From the NCBI RefSeq assembly GCF_014204515.1, contig NZ_JACHLI010000033.1:24054-88053 (forward strand): DNA of 64,000 nt. Reading direction: 5' to 3'. Source of the DNA: Pseudomonas nitroreducens (GTDB lineage Bacteria; Pseudomonadota; Gammaproteobacteria; Pseudomonadales; Pseudomonadaceae). The notes beneath the pieces are model-generated. The model was not told the origin of the DNA. It saw only the letters and a list, made by a program, of their open reading frames with translations, and did no database searches. Made by a program: the position numbers and the translations under genes. Of the stretch, positions 9,445-16,972 are shown piece by piece (positions within the stretch are counted from its first letter, which is position 1; the number at the start of each line of letters is the position of its first letter).

Positions 9445-11835
9445 ATGATCATCAGTCCCCCATTTTTACCCTCCCCGATAGCTGGAGAGAGCGACGAAGC
9501 GTTTATAGATCGTGCGATGGTAGGCGGAACGCTTGGAAGGTTCCCGCTCAGCTACGACTTGAACTGGCATGGCGGCATGCACCTGAAAGCACCCGAAGAA
9601 GGTGGCGTAGCACTCAAGGTCCGTGCAATCGCCGATGGCGAGATCGCCTACTTCAGAACTCCCACTGCGGAGTCAGGTGATGCAACTCATCCTCTGAATT
9701 ACCGTGGGAAGTGGACTGATGATGGTTGTATCGTCATCAAGCACGAAACCGAGATCGGTGAGGGCGACAATGCCAAGGTCACCTATTTTTCTATCTACAT
9801 GCACCTTTCGAAAATCACCCTCACCAGCCCGAGTGTAGGCCAAAAGATTTACCGCAAGGATGCACTCGGTGAGGCTGGCAAGATATACGGGGAAGGCGCA
9901 CTTATTCACTTTGAGATCATCGCGGACCAAAGCCAGATAGCCAAACTGATTGGCAGATCTAATCGCGAGCTTAACCACCAATCCAGCAATGGCCGGACCG
10001 ACAGCTGCTGGGGCGACATGTACTTCTTCGTTCCGCCAGAGGTGCTTGCCTACAGTACACCTCCCGTCAACAGAGCCCTAGCCGAGAACAGTTCGGCAGT
10101 CGTCTATCGCAGCCCTTCTATGCCTACTGAAGTTCAGATACAGGAAGGCCCTAGCACCACCAATACTTCGCCGCCTACAGTAGGTGGGTACGAGTGGGCG
10201 GTTGCTGCACAGTTGCAGAGTGGTATTTTCGTCCAGATATCCTACGACAAAGGCGATTGTACGCTAACCTCTTACTACCTCTCAGGCAATATCATTGGCT
10301 CGATTAAGGAAGAACAAGTTAGTGGTATCAAATACGAGTATAACTTGTATGAAACCGCAGCGAAGTTCTACCCAAAAAGCCCGAGCGCAGGCTATGAACT
10401 ACTACGATTTGGCCGTGTGCTGAGCACCGACCCGTTAACTCCTGCCAATGCCGCCCATTGGCGAAAGATCAAACTCCCCGGCAAGTCAGGACTTAATGAG
10501 ACTGAAGCCTGGGTGAACCTGAATGGCCCAACAGTTACGAAATTCAGTGACGCAGATTTTCCGCAATGGCGGGGATGGAACCTTATCGAAGACGACGCAG
10601 ATACCGATAGCCACTGCAACTCGCTATTCATCAGATCCATATTAACTCTGGATGAAAGAAAAACTGTTTCCGACAACTTTGACGCTGTAGCTATAGCATC
10701 TTCATCCTCTTATGAAGCATACAGCGCGGAAGAGCAAGAGAAATTATCCGATCGTTTCTCAAAGGAAAAGGCGCTTTATCAAGCTCGTCTAGACTCAATA
10801 GAAATGCAAAGCAAGTTAAAAAAATTGATTTGTAAATTCCCAACAGAATGGCGTTCTGATGACTTTGACACTAGATACGGATGGCTGAAGAAAGTTGGTG
10901 ATAGAGCTCCACTCACCCCTGAGAAGTATGAGAGTCTTAAGAGTCACAGCGCGGCGCTATCATTCTGGGGGGCTGCAAACCTGCCAAGCATCGAAAGCCG
11001 CCATTGGCATTTTAATCCACGCGAATTCATTTACCAATTCAGAAAGTGCGGCTGGATTAGTAGAGAAGAACTTAAAACGGTACTTGAGCAAGCGCCAGCA
11101 GCCGGAAGGCAGCGGGCTGAGGGCTTGCGAGTCCAAATGAACAAAATGATGTCAAAATATTTGATAAATTCTACAAAACTTAGGACTGCACATTTCTTTT
11201 CGCAAGTTGGCATTGAAACTGGCTGGTGGCAGTATAGAGAAGAAATTGGAAATGAAAGATACTTCAGGACGATGTACGAAGTAATTACATCAACCGAGGC
11301 GGGAGAGGACTATGACCGCGCGGTAGAATTGCAACGTAACCTTCCAAGTGGCCGCAGGCCGATTGAGCTTCCAAACCCTGGCCCACATCCAAAGCCAACC
11401 ATTGAAAGACCTGACTATGTTGCAACCCGTCCAGCACAGGTATTGCAAAAAGCGTCTGGAATGGACAACGGAGCAGCGAACTCTTCTAGTGGTGGTCAGA
11501 TTGGAGACGGCGCTAGATTTCATGGCCGCGGTTTTTTACAGATAACCGGGCGCCGCAATTATAAAAGCTACGAAAAATATAGGGGCTTAAATTTCACCAA
11601 TGACCCAAACCCATCACTACTTTCATCCGATGACTATAATGCCTGTGATGCATCCGGCTTCTATTGGGTTCGAGAAAAGCTCAGCCGCCTTGCCGACCAG
11701 GGAGAATCTGCTGAAACATCCAGAAGGGTTGGATCAACAATAAACCGCGGAAACGCCAACGGGATTCCAAATCACAACCCAGAAAGGCAGAGTGCCTTCA
11801 CGAACTTCTGGAAAAAACTTAATGACAAGAGTTAA
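9445..11835 (+). CDS. Putative T6SS cell-wall effector: M23-like domain plus GH19 muramidase/chitinase domain
   Basis: The gene directly follows vgrG and encodes 796 residues without a signal peptide, as expected of VgrG-loaded cargo. The N-terminus (about 30-165) resembles LytM/M23 endopeptidases: HGGMH (42-46), SIYMHL (His120) and GALIHFEI (His155). The usual HxxxD has His for Asp at 46 and the usual HxH has Leu at 153, so its metal site is degenerate. The C-terminus (about 545-790) is a GH19 domain, with FFSQVGIETGWW (candidate catalytic Glu591) and FHGRGFLQITGRRNY. GH19 proteins cleave beta-1,4 bonds in chitin or peptidoglycan. The middle (about 190-540) is unrecognised. The DNA becomes AT-rich toward the 3' end, suggesting transfer. 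The role as effector is inferred from position and domains. Confidence 0.85.
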   Translation: MIISPPFLPSPIAGESDEAFIDRAMVGGTLGRFPLSYDLNWHGGMHLKAPEEGGVALKVRAIADGEIAYFRTPTAESGDATHPLNYRGKWTDDGCIVIKHETEIGEGDNAKVTYFSIYMHLSKITLTSPSVGQKIYRKDALGEAGKIYGEGALIHFEIIADQSQIAKLIGRSNRELNHQSSNGRTDSCWGDMYFFVPPEVLAYSTPPVNRALAENSSAVVYRSPSMPTEVQIQEGPSTTNTSPPTVGGYEWAVAAQLQSGIFVQISYDKGDCTLTSYYLSGNIIGSIKEEQVSGIKYEYNLYETAAKFYPKSPSAGYELLRFGRVLSTDPLTPANAAHWRKIKLPGKSGLNETEAWVNLNGPTVTKFSDADFPQWRGWNLIEDDADTDSHCNSLFIRSILTLDERKTVSDNFDAVAIASSSSYEAYSAEEQEKLSDRFSKEKALYQARLDSIEMQSKLKKLICKFPTEWRSDDFDTRYGWLKKVGDRAPLTPEKYESLKSHSAALSFWGAANLPSIESRHWHFNPREFIYQFRKCGWISREELKTVLEQAPAAGRQRAEGLRVQMNKMMSKYLINSTKLRTAHFFSQVGIETGWWQYREEIGNERYFRTMYEVITSTEAGEDYDRAVELQRNLPSGRRPIELPNPGPHPKPTIERPDYVATRPAQVLQKASGMDNGAANSSSGGQIGDGARFHGRGFLQITGRRNYKSYEKYRGLNFTNDPNPSLLSSDDYNACDASGFYWVREKLSRLADQGESAETSRRVGSTINRGNANGIPNHNPERQSAFTNFWKKLNDKS

Positions 11836-11839
11836 TTTC

Positions 11840-12376
11840 ATGAAAAATACCACAGTAATTTTTCTATTAATTCCTGCAATATCACTTGCGGATAACTCAT
11901 TATGCCATGAAAGAAATGACGAATTCACCTGCAAAGTCTTTACTGAGGGCGGACTCACCATTAAGTCGCTACTGCCTAGCCAGAAGTCTATTTATGCAAC
12001 AGAATTAGATAAACTGCCCACCATAATAATTTCCAGCACCGACTCTAAGAGTCTATGCGCAGAGCTCGCACAAAGCAAGGAGGGAGCCCCATACCACAAA
12101 TACCTCCCGCTCCCAAATATAGAAGCAATAGCATCAAATATCGACGCACCGAAAACTGCAAAAGATCTAATAGAAACTCCGAACTGGAGAGCGTCTAATT
12201 TAAGGTCGATTACGTACCACGGAAACGGTGGTAACGAAGGCCCTACGTTAGTCTGCCTTACGCTAGAACTTAAAAAAGCCGGAGAACATACTGCGATTTT
12301 ACAATGCAACAATTTCTACAAAAACGATATTAAAAAACTGAAAGAACTAGCCAAATCCCTTGAAGACGCCAAATAG
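11840..12376 (+). CDS. Exported small protein, candidate immunity protein of the M23/GH19 effector
   Basis: I do not recognise the family. I start at ATG 11840 (MKNTTVIFLLIPAISLADN), 4 bp after the effector stop; an upstream in-frame start would lie inside the effector. The 178-residue product has a clear Sec signal peptide (about 1-18, hydrophobic core VIFLLIPAIS) and mature cysteines at CHE, FTC, LCAE, LVCL and LQCN that could form disulfides in the periplasm. The tight spacing behind a peptidoglycan-targeting effector and the predicted periplasmic location make it the first candidate immunity protein. Codon and base use are AT-rich, like the effector 3' end and unlike the T6SS structural genes. 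Confidence 0.7.
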   Translation: MKNTTVIFLLIPAISLADNSLCHERNDEFTCKVFTEGGLTIKSLLPSQKSIYATELDKLPTIIISSTDSKSLCAELAQSKEGAPYHKYLPLPNIEAIASNIDAPKTAKDLIETPNWRASNLRSITYHGNGGNEGPTLVCLTLELKKAGEHTAILQCNNFYKNDIKKLKELAKSLEDAK

Positions 12377-12493
12377 ATCATAAAAAGTGAGGGGCATTTA
12401 TTCTCCTGACTCTGAAGCTCCAAGAAAATCAATAGAGCAAAAAATAAACTCGCCCCTTTTAGCCACAATACATGCACCCTTGAAACCAAAATA

Positions 12494-13009
12494 ATGAAGA
12501 TAATATTTATTTTAACAGTAACAATCTATATTAATACATCTTACGCAGATCAGACAACCCCGTGCGCTGAAGAGCCAAAGATAAAATACTTTATTAGCAA
12601 CTGGAGCAGCGACGGAGACTCATCTGACATCTTGACATCAATAAATGCAAATACAGGCGAAACAAGCGTATCCGAAGGAAGAATTGTCGCCTCCGAGGAT
12701 CTTAATAGCGACAACAACATTGATTTAATATTCAAATCCTACGACGGCATAGGTTCAAGCAATGAAAGCACCTTCACCATATTAATAAAATGCCGGGGAT
12801 ACTATACCTATGCTGGCGGAGACTACTATGCAGGAATCAAAGTATCGAATGAGAAAATCAATAATTACAAAAAAATTATTGCAGAGTCATACAAAAGAGA
12901 CTCACAGAGCCAAATAATTTACAAAGGAAAAAATGCAGAACTGACTAAAGAAATTTTGATATTCAATCCCATTGAAATTAAGTATACGACCTCTCATGAA
13001 AAGCAATAG
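12494..13009 (+). CDS. Exported hypothetical protein, second candidate immunity gene
   Basis: The family is not recognised. The 171-residue product begins MKIIFILTVTIYINTSYADQ, a short Sec signal peptide, with an AT-rich 117-bp gap to the previous gene. A segment DLNSDNNIDLIF (about residues 74-85) has the spacing of acidic and Asn residues seen in FG-GAP or dockerin-like calcium loops, which is only suggestive. Two cysteines occur in the mature part (near TTPCAEE and IKCRGYY). The DNA is very AT-rich: in the 60 bases 12841-12900 only 15 are G or C. Its place in a run of exported proteins behind a wall-targeting effector suggests immunity or an orphan relative of it. Confidence 0.6.
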   Translation: MKIIFILTVTIYINTSYADQTTPCAEEPKIKYFISNWSSDGDSSDILTSINANTGETSVSEGRIVASEDLNSDNNIDLIFKSYDGIGSSNESTFTILIKCRGYYTYAGGDYYAGIKVSNEKINNYKKIIAESYKRDSQSQIIYKGKNAELTKEILIFNPIEIKYTTSHEKQ

Positions 13010-13123
13010 ACCCCAGGTAAAAGCGGCAGGTGACTGATCTTTTCCACACTCCAGAAGAGCAAGAAAAACAGGAAAATAGGGACAGATTTATTTTTAGAAA
13101 GTCCGCCACCAGGAAAATAGCAC

Positions 13124-13193
13124 TAGAACATAGAACATAGAACATAGAACATAGAACATAGAACATAGAACATAGAACATAGAACATAGAACA
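13124..13193. repeat. Perfect heptanucleotide tandem repeat, 10 x TAGAACA
   Basis: Ten exact head-to-tail copies of TAGAACA occupy 70 bp in the 231-bp AT-rich gap between two exported-protein genes, ending 47 bp before the ATG at 13241. Arrays of this kind change copy number by slipped-strand mispairing. With a unit of 7, a change shifts promoter spacing or a reading frame. No gene on either strand is clearly disrupted by it, so an effect on transcription of the downstream gene is the simplest idea. Confidence 0.95.
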
Positions 13194-13240
13194 AATTAGC
13201 CCTTGAACCTCCCAATCAAAATTAATGGCCACAACCAATA

Positions 13241-13684
13241 ATGAGACTTACAAAACCTTTTATATTCGCCTTCTTCTCCAGCATATCACTTTGCACAGCG
13301 GCAAGCGCCTCAACACAAGTCAGCTTCGACATTAGATGCATGACCTCGCTCGACGGAAAAATCAACTTAAAATACTCAAGAATCTATATTGAAAAAGACA
13401 AAGCTAGCTTCACATACATAAATTACGAGAAATCCAAAGAAGCTATTAAACTCATCCCCATCAGGACAGAGTCAGTAGTACTCGCCGAAGACAGACCATG
13501 GGAATTCACTACAACACTTCTGGAGTTCATCAAGGGAAAACCAAACGGTCAATACACGGTAGTGTCCCAAGGAGCGATAATCTATAGCTTTACGTACAAG
13601 AGCAAGAGCGGAAAGATCGTCGAATTTGATAACAACTATGAAGCTCTCACGTCGGACAGCACAGACTGCCGATGGGTACGCTGA
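13241..13684 (+). CDS. Exported hypothetical protein, third candidate immunity gene
   Basis: The family is not recognised. The 147-residue product starts with a signal peptide (MRLTKPFIFAFFSSISLCTA, cleavage probably after ASA near residue 23), and the mature part carries cysteines at IRC and DCRWVR, compatible with one disulfide. The rest is a beta-rich small domain. No Shine-Dalgarno sequence stands out before ATG 13241; a 10-copy heptanucleotide array ends 47 bp upstream and could influence its expression. Base composition is AT-rich like its two upstream neighbours. Its role as another periplasmic protector or a decayed duplicate is inferred from context only. Confidence 0.6.
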   Translation: MRLTKPFIFAFFSSISLCTAASASTQVSFDIRCMTSLDGKINLKYSRIYIEKDKASFTYINYEKSKEAIKLIPIRTESVVLAEDRPWEFTTTLLEFIKGKPNGQYTVVSQGAIIYSFTYKSKSGKIVEFDNNYEALTSDSTDCRWVR

Positions 13685-13753
13685 GACAATGCAGCCAATT
13701 CAGATCCATATACTTCCCGGAATATTGCAGAATCTCCACGCCAACCCGAACCC

Positions 13754-14575
13754 ATGAAACGCTTTAAGACAAGCTTACCAAGAATGAATCCCATGCTTCG
13801 AGACCCTCTCCAAACAATACTTTCAGCATTAATCATTTTTCTGCCCATCATCAGCTTCAGCGCTTATGCCGATACTTCTGAGAAGGTCTGGATGGCTGGA
13901 GTCGGGACTGTCTCAGGGCGAATTCTTCGCTTTTCTCAGAATGAGAGCGGGCCCTGTATCGAACTTCGCACCATGAAGCCCGGTGGCAAGGGCATTGCCG
14001 AAGCCAGTCGGCTGTTCTGCGAGATGGATGGCAAAAGCTTCAGGGACGGCTTTGCCGCTGTTGAGCTTCTGACCTCTGACTCTCGAAACGGGCGTCTATT
14101 CCTGACGCTGGAATTGACACCACTAGGTCAAGCGCCTGCCTGGGAAGTCGAATGCGAATTTGGCGCGTCCAGTCAGGAGGTTACGGGGCCGAGTTGCGTG
14201 GAAATTGCGTCGGTTCCACCTGCCTGTGTCGGAGTTCATGACAGTTTGCAGTTAATGGCCTGCTTCAAAGCCCGTCGAGAGGATGCAGATAACCATCTCA
14301 ATCAGTCCTATCGAAAAATGCTTCAGCGCATTGAGCAGGCCTATAGCTCAAGTCCTGACAAGGCACTCTCTTTGAAGAGTCAACTGAAGAGCGCACAGCT
14401 TCAGTGGATACGCTTCCGTGACGCCGACTGCGAACTGGCTGCATTCGAGGCTGAAGCGGGCAGCCAGGCCCATGATGGCAATATCAATCAATGCATAACA
14501 GCCGCTACTCGACTTCGCTCTCGGCAGATACGCGACCTGACATCCCAATTGGCACCCACGGATATGGTCAGGTAA
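13754..14575 (+). CDS. Exported LprI/DUF1311-domain protein, likely lysozyme-inhibitor type
   Basis: The 273-residue product has an N-terminal hydrophobic segment (about 21-39, LQTILSALIIFLPIISFSAYA) that reads as a signal peptide after a positively charged start. The C-terminal half (about 155-265) matches the LprI/DUF1311 pattern: SLQLMACFKA, DNHLNQSYRKMLQRI, LKSAQLQWIRFRDADCELAA and NQCITAATRLRSRQI, with the conserved Cys residues and the WIRFRD core. LprI of Mycobacterium inhibits lysozyme. A periplasmic LprI-like protein behind a GH19 muramidase-like effector fits an immunity role. The DNA is nearer the host GC content than the three genes before it. An alternative is an ordinary housekeeping envelope protein unrelated to the T6SS. 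Confidence 0.7.
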   Translation: MKRFKTSLPRMNPMLRDPLQTILSALIIFLPIISFSAYADTSEKVWMAGVGTVSGRILRFSQNESGPCIELRTMKPGGKGIAEASRLFCEMDGKSFRDGFAAVELLTSDSRNGRLFLTLELTPLGQAPAWEVECEFGASSQEVTGPSCVEIASVPPACVGVHDSLQLMACFKARREDADNHLNQSYRKMLQRIEQAYSSSPDKALSLKSQLKSAQLQWIRFRDADCELAAFEAEAGSQAHDGNINQCITAATRLRSRQIRDLTSQLAPTDMVR

Positions 14576-14672
14576 GGCCCCTGCGCACTCCTCATTCTGA
14601 GTGATCATTTGCCCACAACCCCCGTCTCTGCTAGTGTCGCGAGGTTTCCGAATACCCCGCCGAGATGTCCGC

Positions 14673-14918
14673 ATGGCCCGCAAGAAAGCTTCCCTCGACT
14701 TCGAACAGTCCCTCGCCGAGCTGCAAACGCTGGTGGAGCGCCTGGAAAGCGGCGAACTGTCGCTGGAGGATTCGCTGGGCGCCTTCGAGCAGGGCATCCG
14801 CCTGACCCGTGACTGCCAGGCGGCGCTGACCCAGGCCGAGCAGAAGGTGCAGATCCTGCTGGAACGCGACGGTGAGCTGAGCGAAGCACCCTTCGATCCG
14901 GAAGGCGACGAAGCATGA
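14673..14918 (+). CDS. xseB: Exodeoxyribonuclease VII small subunit
   Basis: XseB is the small subunit of exonuclease VII, which degrades single-stranded DNA together with XseA in the cytoplasm. I start at ATG 14673 (MARKKASLDFEQSLAEL), giving 81 residues, the usual size; an in-frame start 72 bp upstream would add a non-homologous stretch. The family core FEQSLAELQTLVERLESGEL, LEDSLGAFEQGI and QAALTQAEQKVQIL is present. It overlaps ispA by 4 bp (ATGA), the standard proteobacterial xseB-ispA arrangement. Confidence 0.95.
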   Translation: MARKKASLDFEQSLAELQTLVERLESGELSLEDSLGAFEQGIRLTRDCQAALTQAEQKVQILLERDGELSEAPFDPEGDEA

Positions 14919-15802
14919 TCGACGGGTACCAGGCGCGCTGCCAGGCGCGTGTCGATGCTGCGCTGGAAAAGCTGTTCGTCGCTCCCCGTGAAGAACTCAC
15001 CCGCATCTACGCCGCCATGCGCTACAGCGTGGTCAACGGCGGCAAGCGCGTGCGCCCGCTGCTGGCCTACGCGGCCTGTGAAGCTCTGGGCGGCGAGGTA
15101 GAACGTGCCGATGGCGCAGCCTGCGCGGTGGAGCTGATCCACGCCTACTCCCTGGTGCATGATGATCTGCCGGCGATGGACGACGACGACCTGCGTCGCG
15201 GCCAGCCGACCACCCATATCGCCTTCGATGAAGCCTGCGCGATTCTCGCTGGCGACGGTCTGCAGGCGTTGGCATTCGAGGTGATCGGTAACGCGCAGTT
15301 GAACCCACAGGATGCCCAGACCCGCCTGGACATGTTGATGATCCTGACCCGCGCTTCCGGCTCCGCCGGGATGGTCGGCGGGCAGGCCATCGATCTGGAA
15401 TCGGTGGGCCGCAAGATCGACCAGGCGGCGCTGGAAACCATGCACCGGCACAAGACCGGCGCGCTGATCGAAGCCAGCGTGCAGCTCGGCGCCCTGGCCA
15501 GTGGCCGGGCCAATCCCGACGCGCTGGAAGCCTTGCGCCGCTACGCCGAGGCCGTGGGTCTGGCGTTCCAGGTGCAGGACGACATCCTCGACGTGGAAAG
15601 CGATACCGCCACCCTGGGCAAGACCCAGGGCAAGGATCAGGCCCACGACAAGCCGACCTACCCCGCCCTGCTCGGCCTCGATGCCGCCAAGGCCTATGCC
15701 CTGGCCCTGCGCGACCAGGCGCTGGCCGCGCTGGAAGGTTTCGGCGAGAACGCCGAGCCGCTGCGCGCCCTCGCCCGCTATATCGTCGAACGCCGCAACT
15801 GA
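14915..15802 (+). CDS. ispA: Farnesyl diphosphate synthase (geranyltranstransferase)
   Basis: IspA condenses isopentenyl diphosphate with dimethylallyl and geranyl diphosphate to make farnesyl diphosphate, the precursor of quinone side chains and undecaprenyl carriers. The 295-residue product carries both aspartate-rich metal-binding motifs, DDLPAMDDDD and DDILD, plus GGKRVRP near the N-terminus and the KTG and GKDQAHDKPTYP signatures. It overlaps xseB by 4 bp. In P. aeruginosa and P. putida the next gene is dxs; here dxs lies about 20 kb downstream, with a catabolic island between. Confidence 0.96.
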   Translation: MIDGYQARCQARVDAALEKLFVAPREELTRIYAAMRYSVVNGGKRVRPLLAYAACEALGGEVERADGAACAVELIHAYSLVHDDLPAMDDDDLRRGQPTTHIAFDEACAILAGDGLQALAFEVIGNAQLNPQDAQTRLDMLMILTRASGSAGMVGGQAIDLESVGRKIDQAALETMHRHKTGALIEASVQLGALASGRANPDALEALRRYAEAVGLAFQVQDDILDVESDTATLGKTQGKDQAHDKPTYPALLGLDAAKAYALALRDQALAALEGFGENAEPLRALARYIVERRN

Positions 15803-15889
15803 TACGTCCGGCACGCGCATTGCGTGTGCATTTCTCCTGAAACGCCCATTGCGGTGACCGTTGGCCGGTGCTTCACTGCATGACAGGGA

Positions 15890-15903
15890 TTTCGTATACC
15901 ATA
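15890..15903. promoter_or_regulatory. Putative GntR operator (half-conserved) before the GntR gene
   Basis: TTTCGTATAC matches the left arm of the perfect palindrome TTTCGTATACGAAA found at 29463, and the right arm is partly degenerate (CATA). It lies 32 bp before the GTG start of the GntR gene, where a self-regulatory operator is expected. The assignment rests on the shared sequence at three promoters in this window. Confidence 0.55.
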
Positions 15904-15934
15904 TCCGACACACGCCACCTGACCGGACTGCATC

Positions 15935-16609
15935 GTGCCGCTACGCAACGCCCCCAACCTGGGAATCGTCCCCTCCGCCTCGGAGACCATCGCCAAGCAC
16001 CTGCGCGAGGCGATCATTTCCGGCCAGCTGGCGGAAAGCGAGCCGATCCGCCAGGACGACATCGCGCAGATCTTCAACGTCAGCAAGATCCCCGTGCGCG
16101 AGGCGCTCAAGCGCCTGGAGGCCGAGGGGCTGGTGGAGTTCCAGCGCAACAAGGGAGCGCTGGTGACGAAGATTTCCGAGCCGGAACTGGCGCAGATGTT
16201 CGAGGTGCGCGTGGTGCTGGAGGTGCAGGCGCTGCGCCTGGCGATCCCCAACATGAGCGACGCGACCTTCGCCCGCGCCGAGGGCATCTGTGCCGAGTTC
16301 GTCGGCGAGGATGATATCGGCCGCTGGGCCGAGCTGAACTGGGAACTGCACGCCTGCCTCTACGAGCCGGCGCAGCGGCCGTACCTCGTCGGGCTGATCC
16401 GCTCGATCCATGACAAGGTGGAGCGCTACCTGCGCCTGCAGATGAGCATGTCCGACGGCAAGGAACGCGCCGACCACGAGCACCACGACATCCTCGACGC
16501 CTGCCGCGCCGGAGATGCCGACCGCGCCGCGCGCCTGCTGGAAGAGCACATCAACGGCGTTTGCCGCACGCTCTACGAACACCTGCCGAACCGCCCGACG
16601 CCGAGCTGA
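15935..16609 (+). CDS. GntR-family transcriptional regulator (FCD type), likely regulator of the hydroxyproline genes
   Basis: This is a 224-residue FadR-class GntR repressor or activator. The N-terminal winged helix is clear (about 15-75, with IAKHLREAIISGQL and DDIAQIFNVSKIPVREALKR). The C-terminal all-helical FCD ligand domain (about 85-215) includes the DHEHHDILDAC segment that supplies metal-binding histidines. The start is a GTG at 15935; no in-frame ATG precedes the winged helix. It heads a hydroxyproline island and a palindrome with core TCGTATAC occurs before it and before two catabolic transcription units, so it probably controls them with a hydroxyproline-derived ligand. Known P. 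aeruginosa hydroxyproline genes are controlled by an AraC-type LhpR instead. Confidence 0.85.
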   Translation: MPLRNAPNLGIVPSASETIAKHLREAIISGQLAESEPIRQDDIAQIFNVSKIPVREALKRLEAEGLVEFQRNKGALVTKISEPELAQMFEVRVVLEVQALRLAIPNMSDATFARAEGICAEFVGEDDIGRWAELNWELHACLYEPAQRPYLVGLIRSIHDKVERYLRLQMSMSDGKERADHEHHDILDACRAGDADRAARLLEEHINGVCRTLYEHLPNRPTPS

Positions 16610-16612
16610 GCT

Positions 16613-16867
16613 TGGGGTCTGTTGATGCTTTGTCACGGCCGCGACGGCACTGCATTTTGCGCAGGGTAGGGGTTATAGGAAGTCAGTGCCGCCAGAGTGG
16701 AGTGAAGCGTTGCGCAAAATACAGAGCCGTCCCTTTGGGTTGCGCGGCAAATCGCGCCAAGCGTCGTTTCGGGACTAGACAAGGGCGGCCATTGCCGTCG
16801 TCCCGCGTCTAGCCTGACGCGATTTGGCGCAGCAACGCGGCTCGCGCCAAAGCATCAACAGACCCCA
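16613..16867. mobile_element. MITE-like element with 20-bp perfect terminal inverted repeats
   Basis: TGGGGTCTGTTGATGCTTTG at 16613-16632 is the exact reverse complement of 16848-16867, bounding a 255-bp element with no gene. Inside are further inverted pairs: GGCACTG (16646) with CAGTGCC (16684), TTTTGCGCA (16655) with TGCGCAAAA (16711), CAAATCGCG (16748) with CGCGATTTG (16818) and CTAGAC (16775) with GTCTAG (16807). The whole is strongly foldable. No clear target-site duplication is visible at its edges. It fills most of the 363-bp gap between the GntR gene and lhpA. It looks like a non-autonomous miniature transposable element; no transposase gene is present in the window. Confidence 0.75.
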
Positions 16868-16972
16868 CTGCGCTGTGCCGATTTCATCATCGGCTCGGCG
16901 GAAAACCCTCAAGCTCCGATCTCCTCCCCGCGCCACCCTAAGGTCAACCACAAGACCACCGCAGGGGGCAGC

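Noticed and set aside
12982..12989. GTATACGA resembling the GntR operator
   Set aside because: It lies inside the 3' end of a coding sequence in AT-rich DNA and lacks the TTTC left arm, so it is probably chance.
12978..13238. A minus-strand frame encoding repeated MFYVLCS units
   Set aside because: This is only the translation of the TAGAACA array (three units make seven codons); no start signal or conserved flanks.
16561..16812. A short plus-strand frame covering the MITE-like element
   Set aside because: It begins inside the GntR gene in another frame, has no homology and crosses the terminal inverted repeat.
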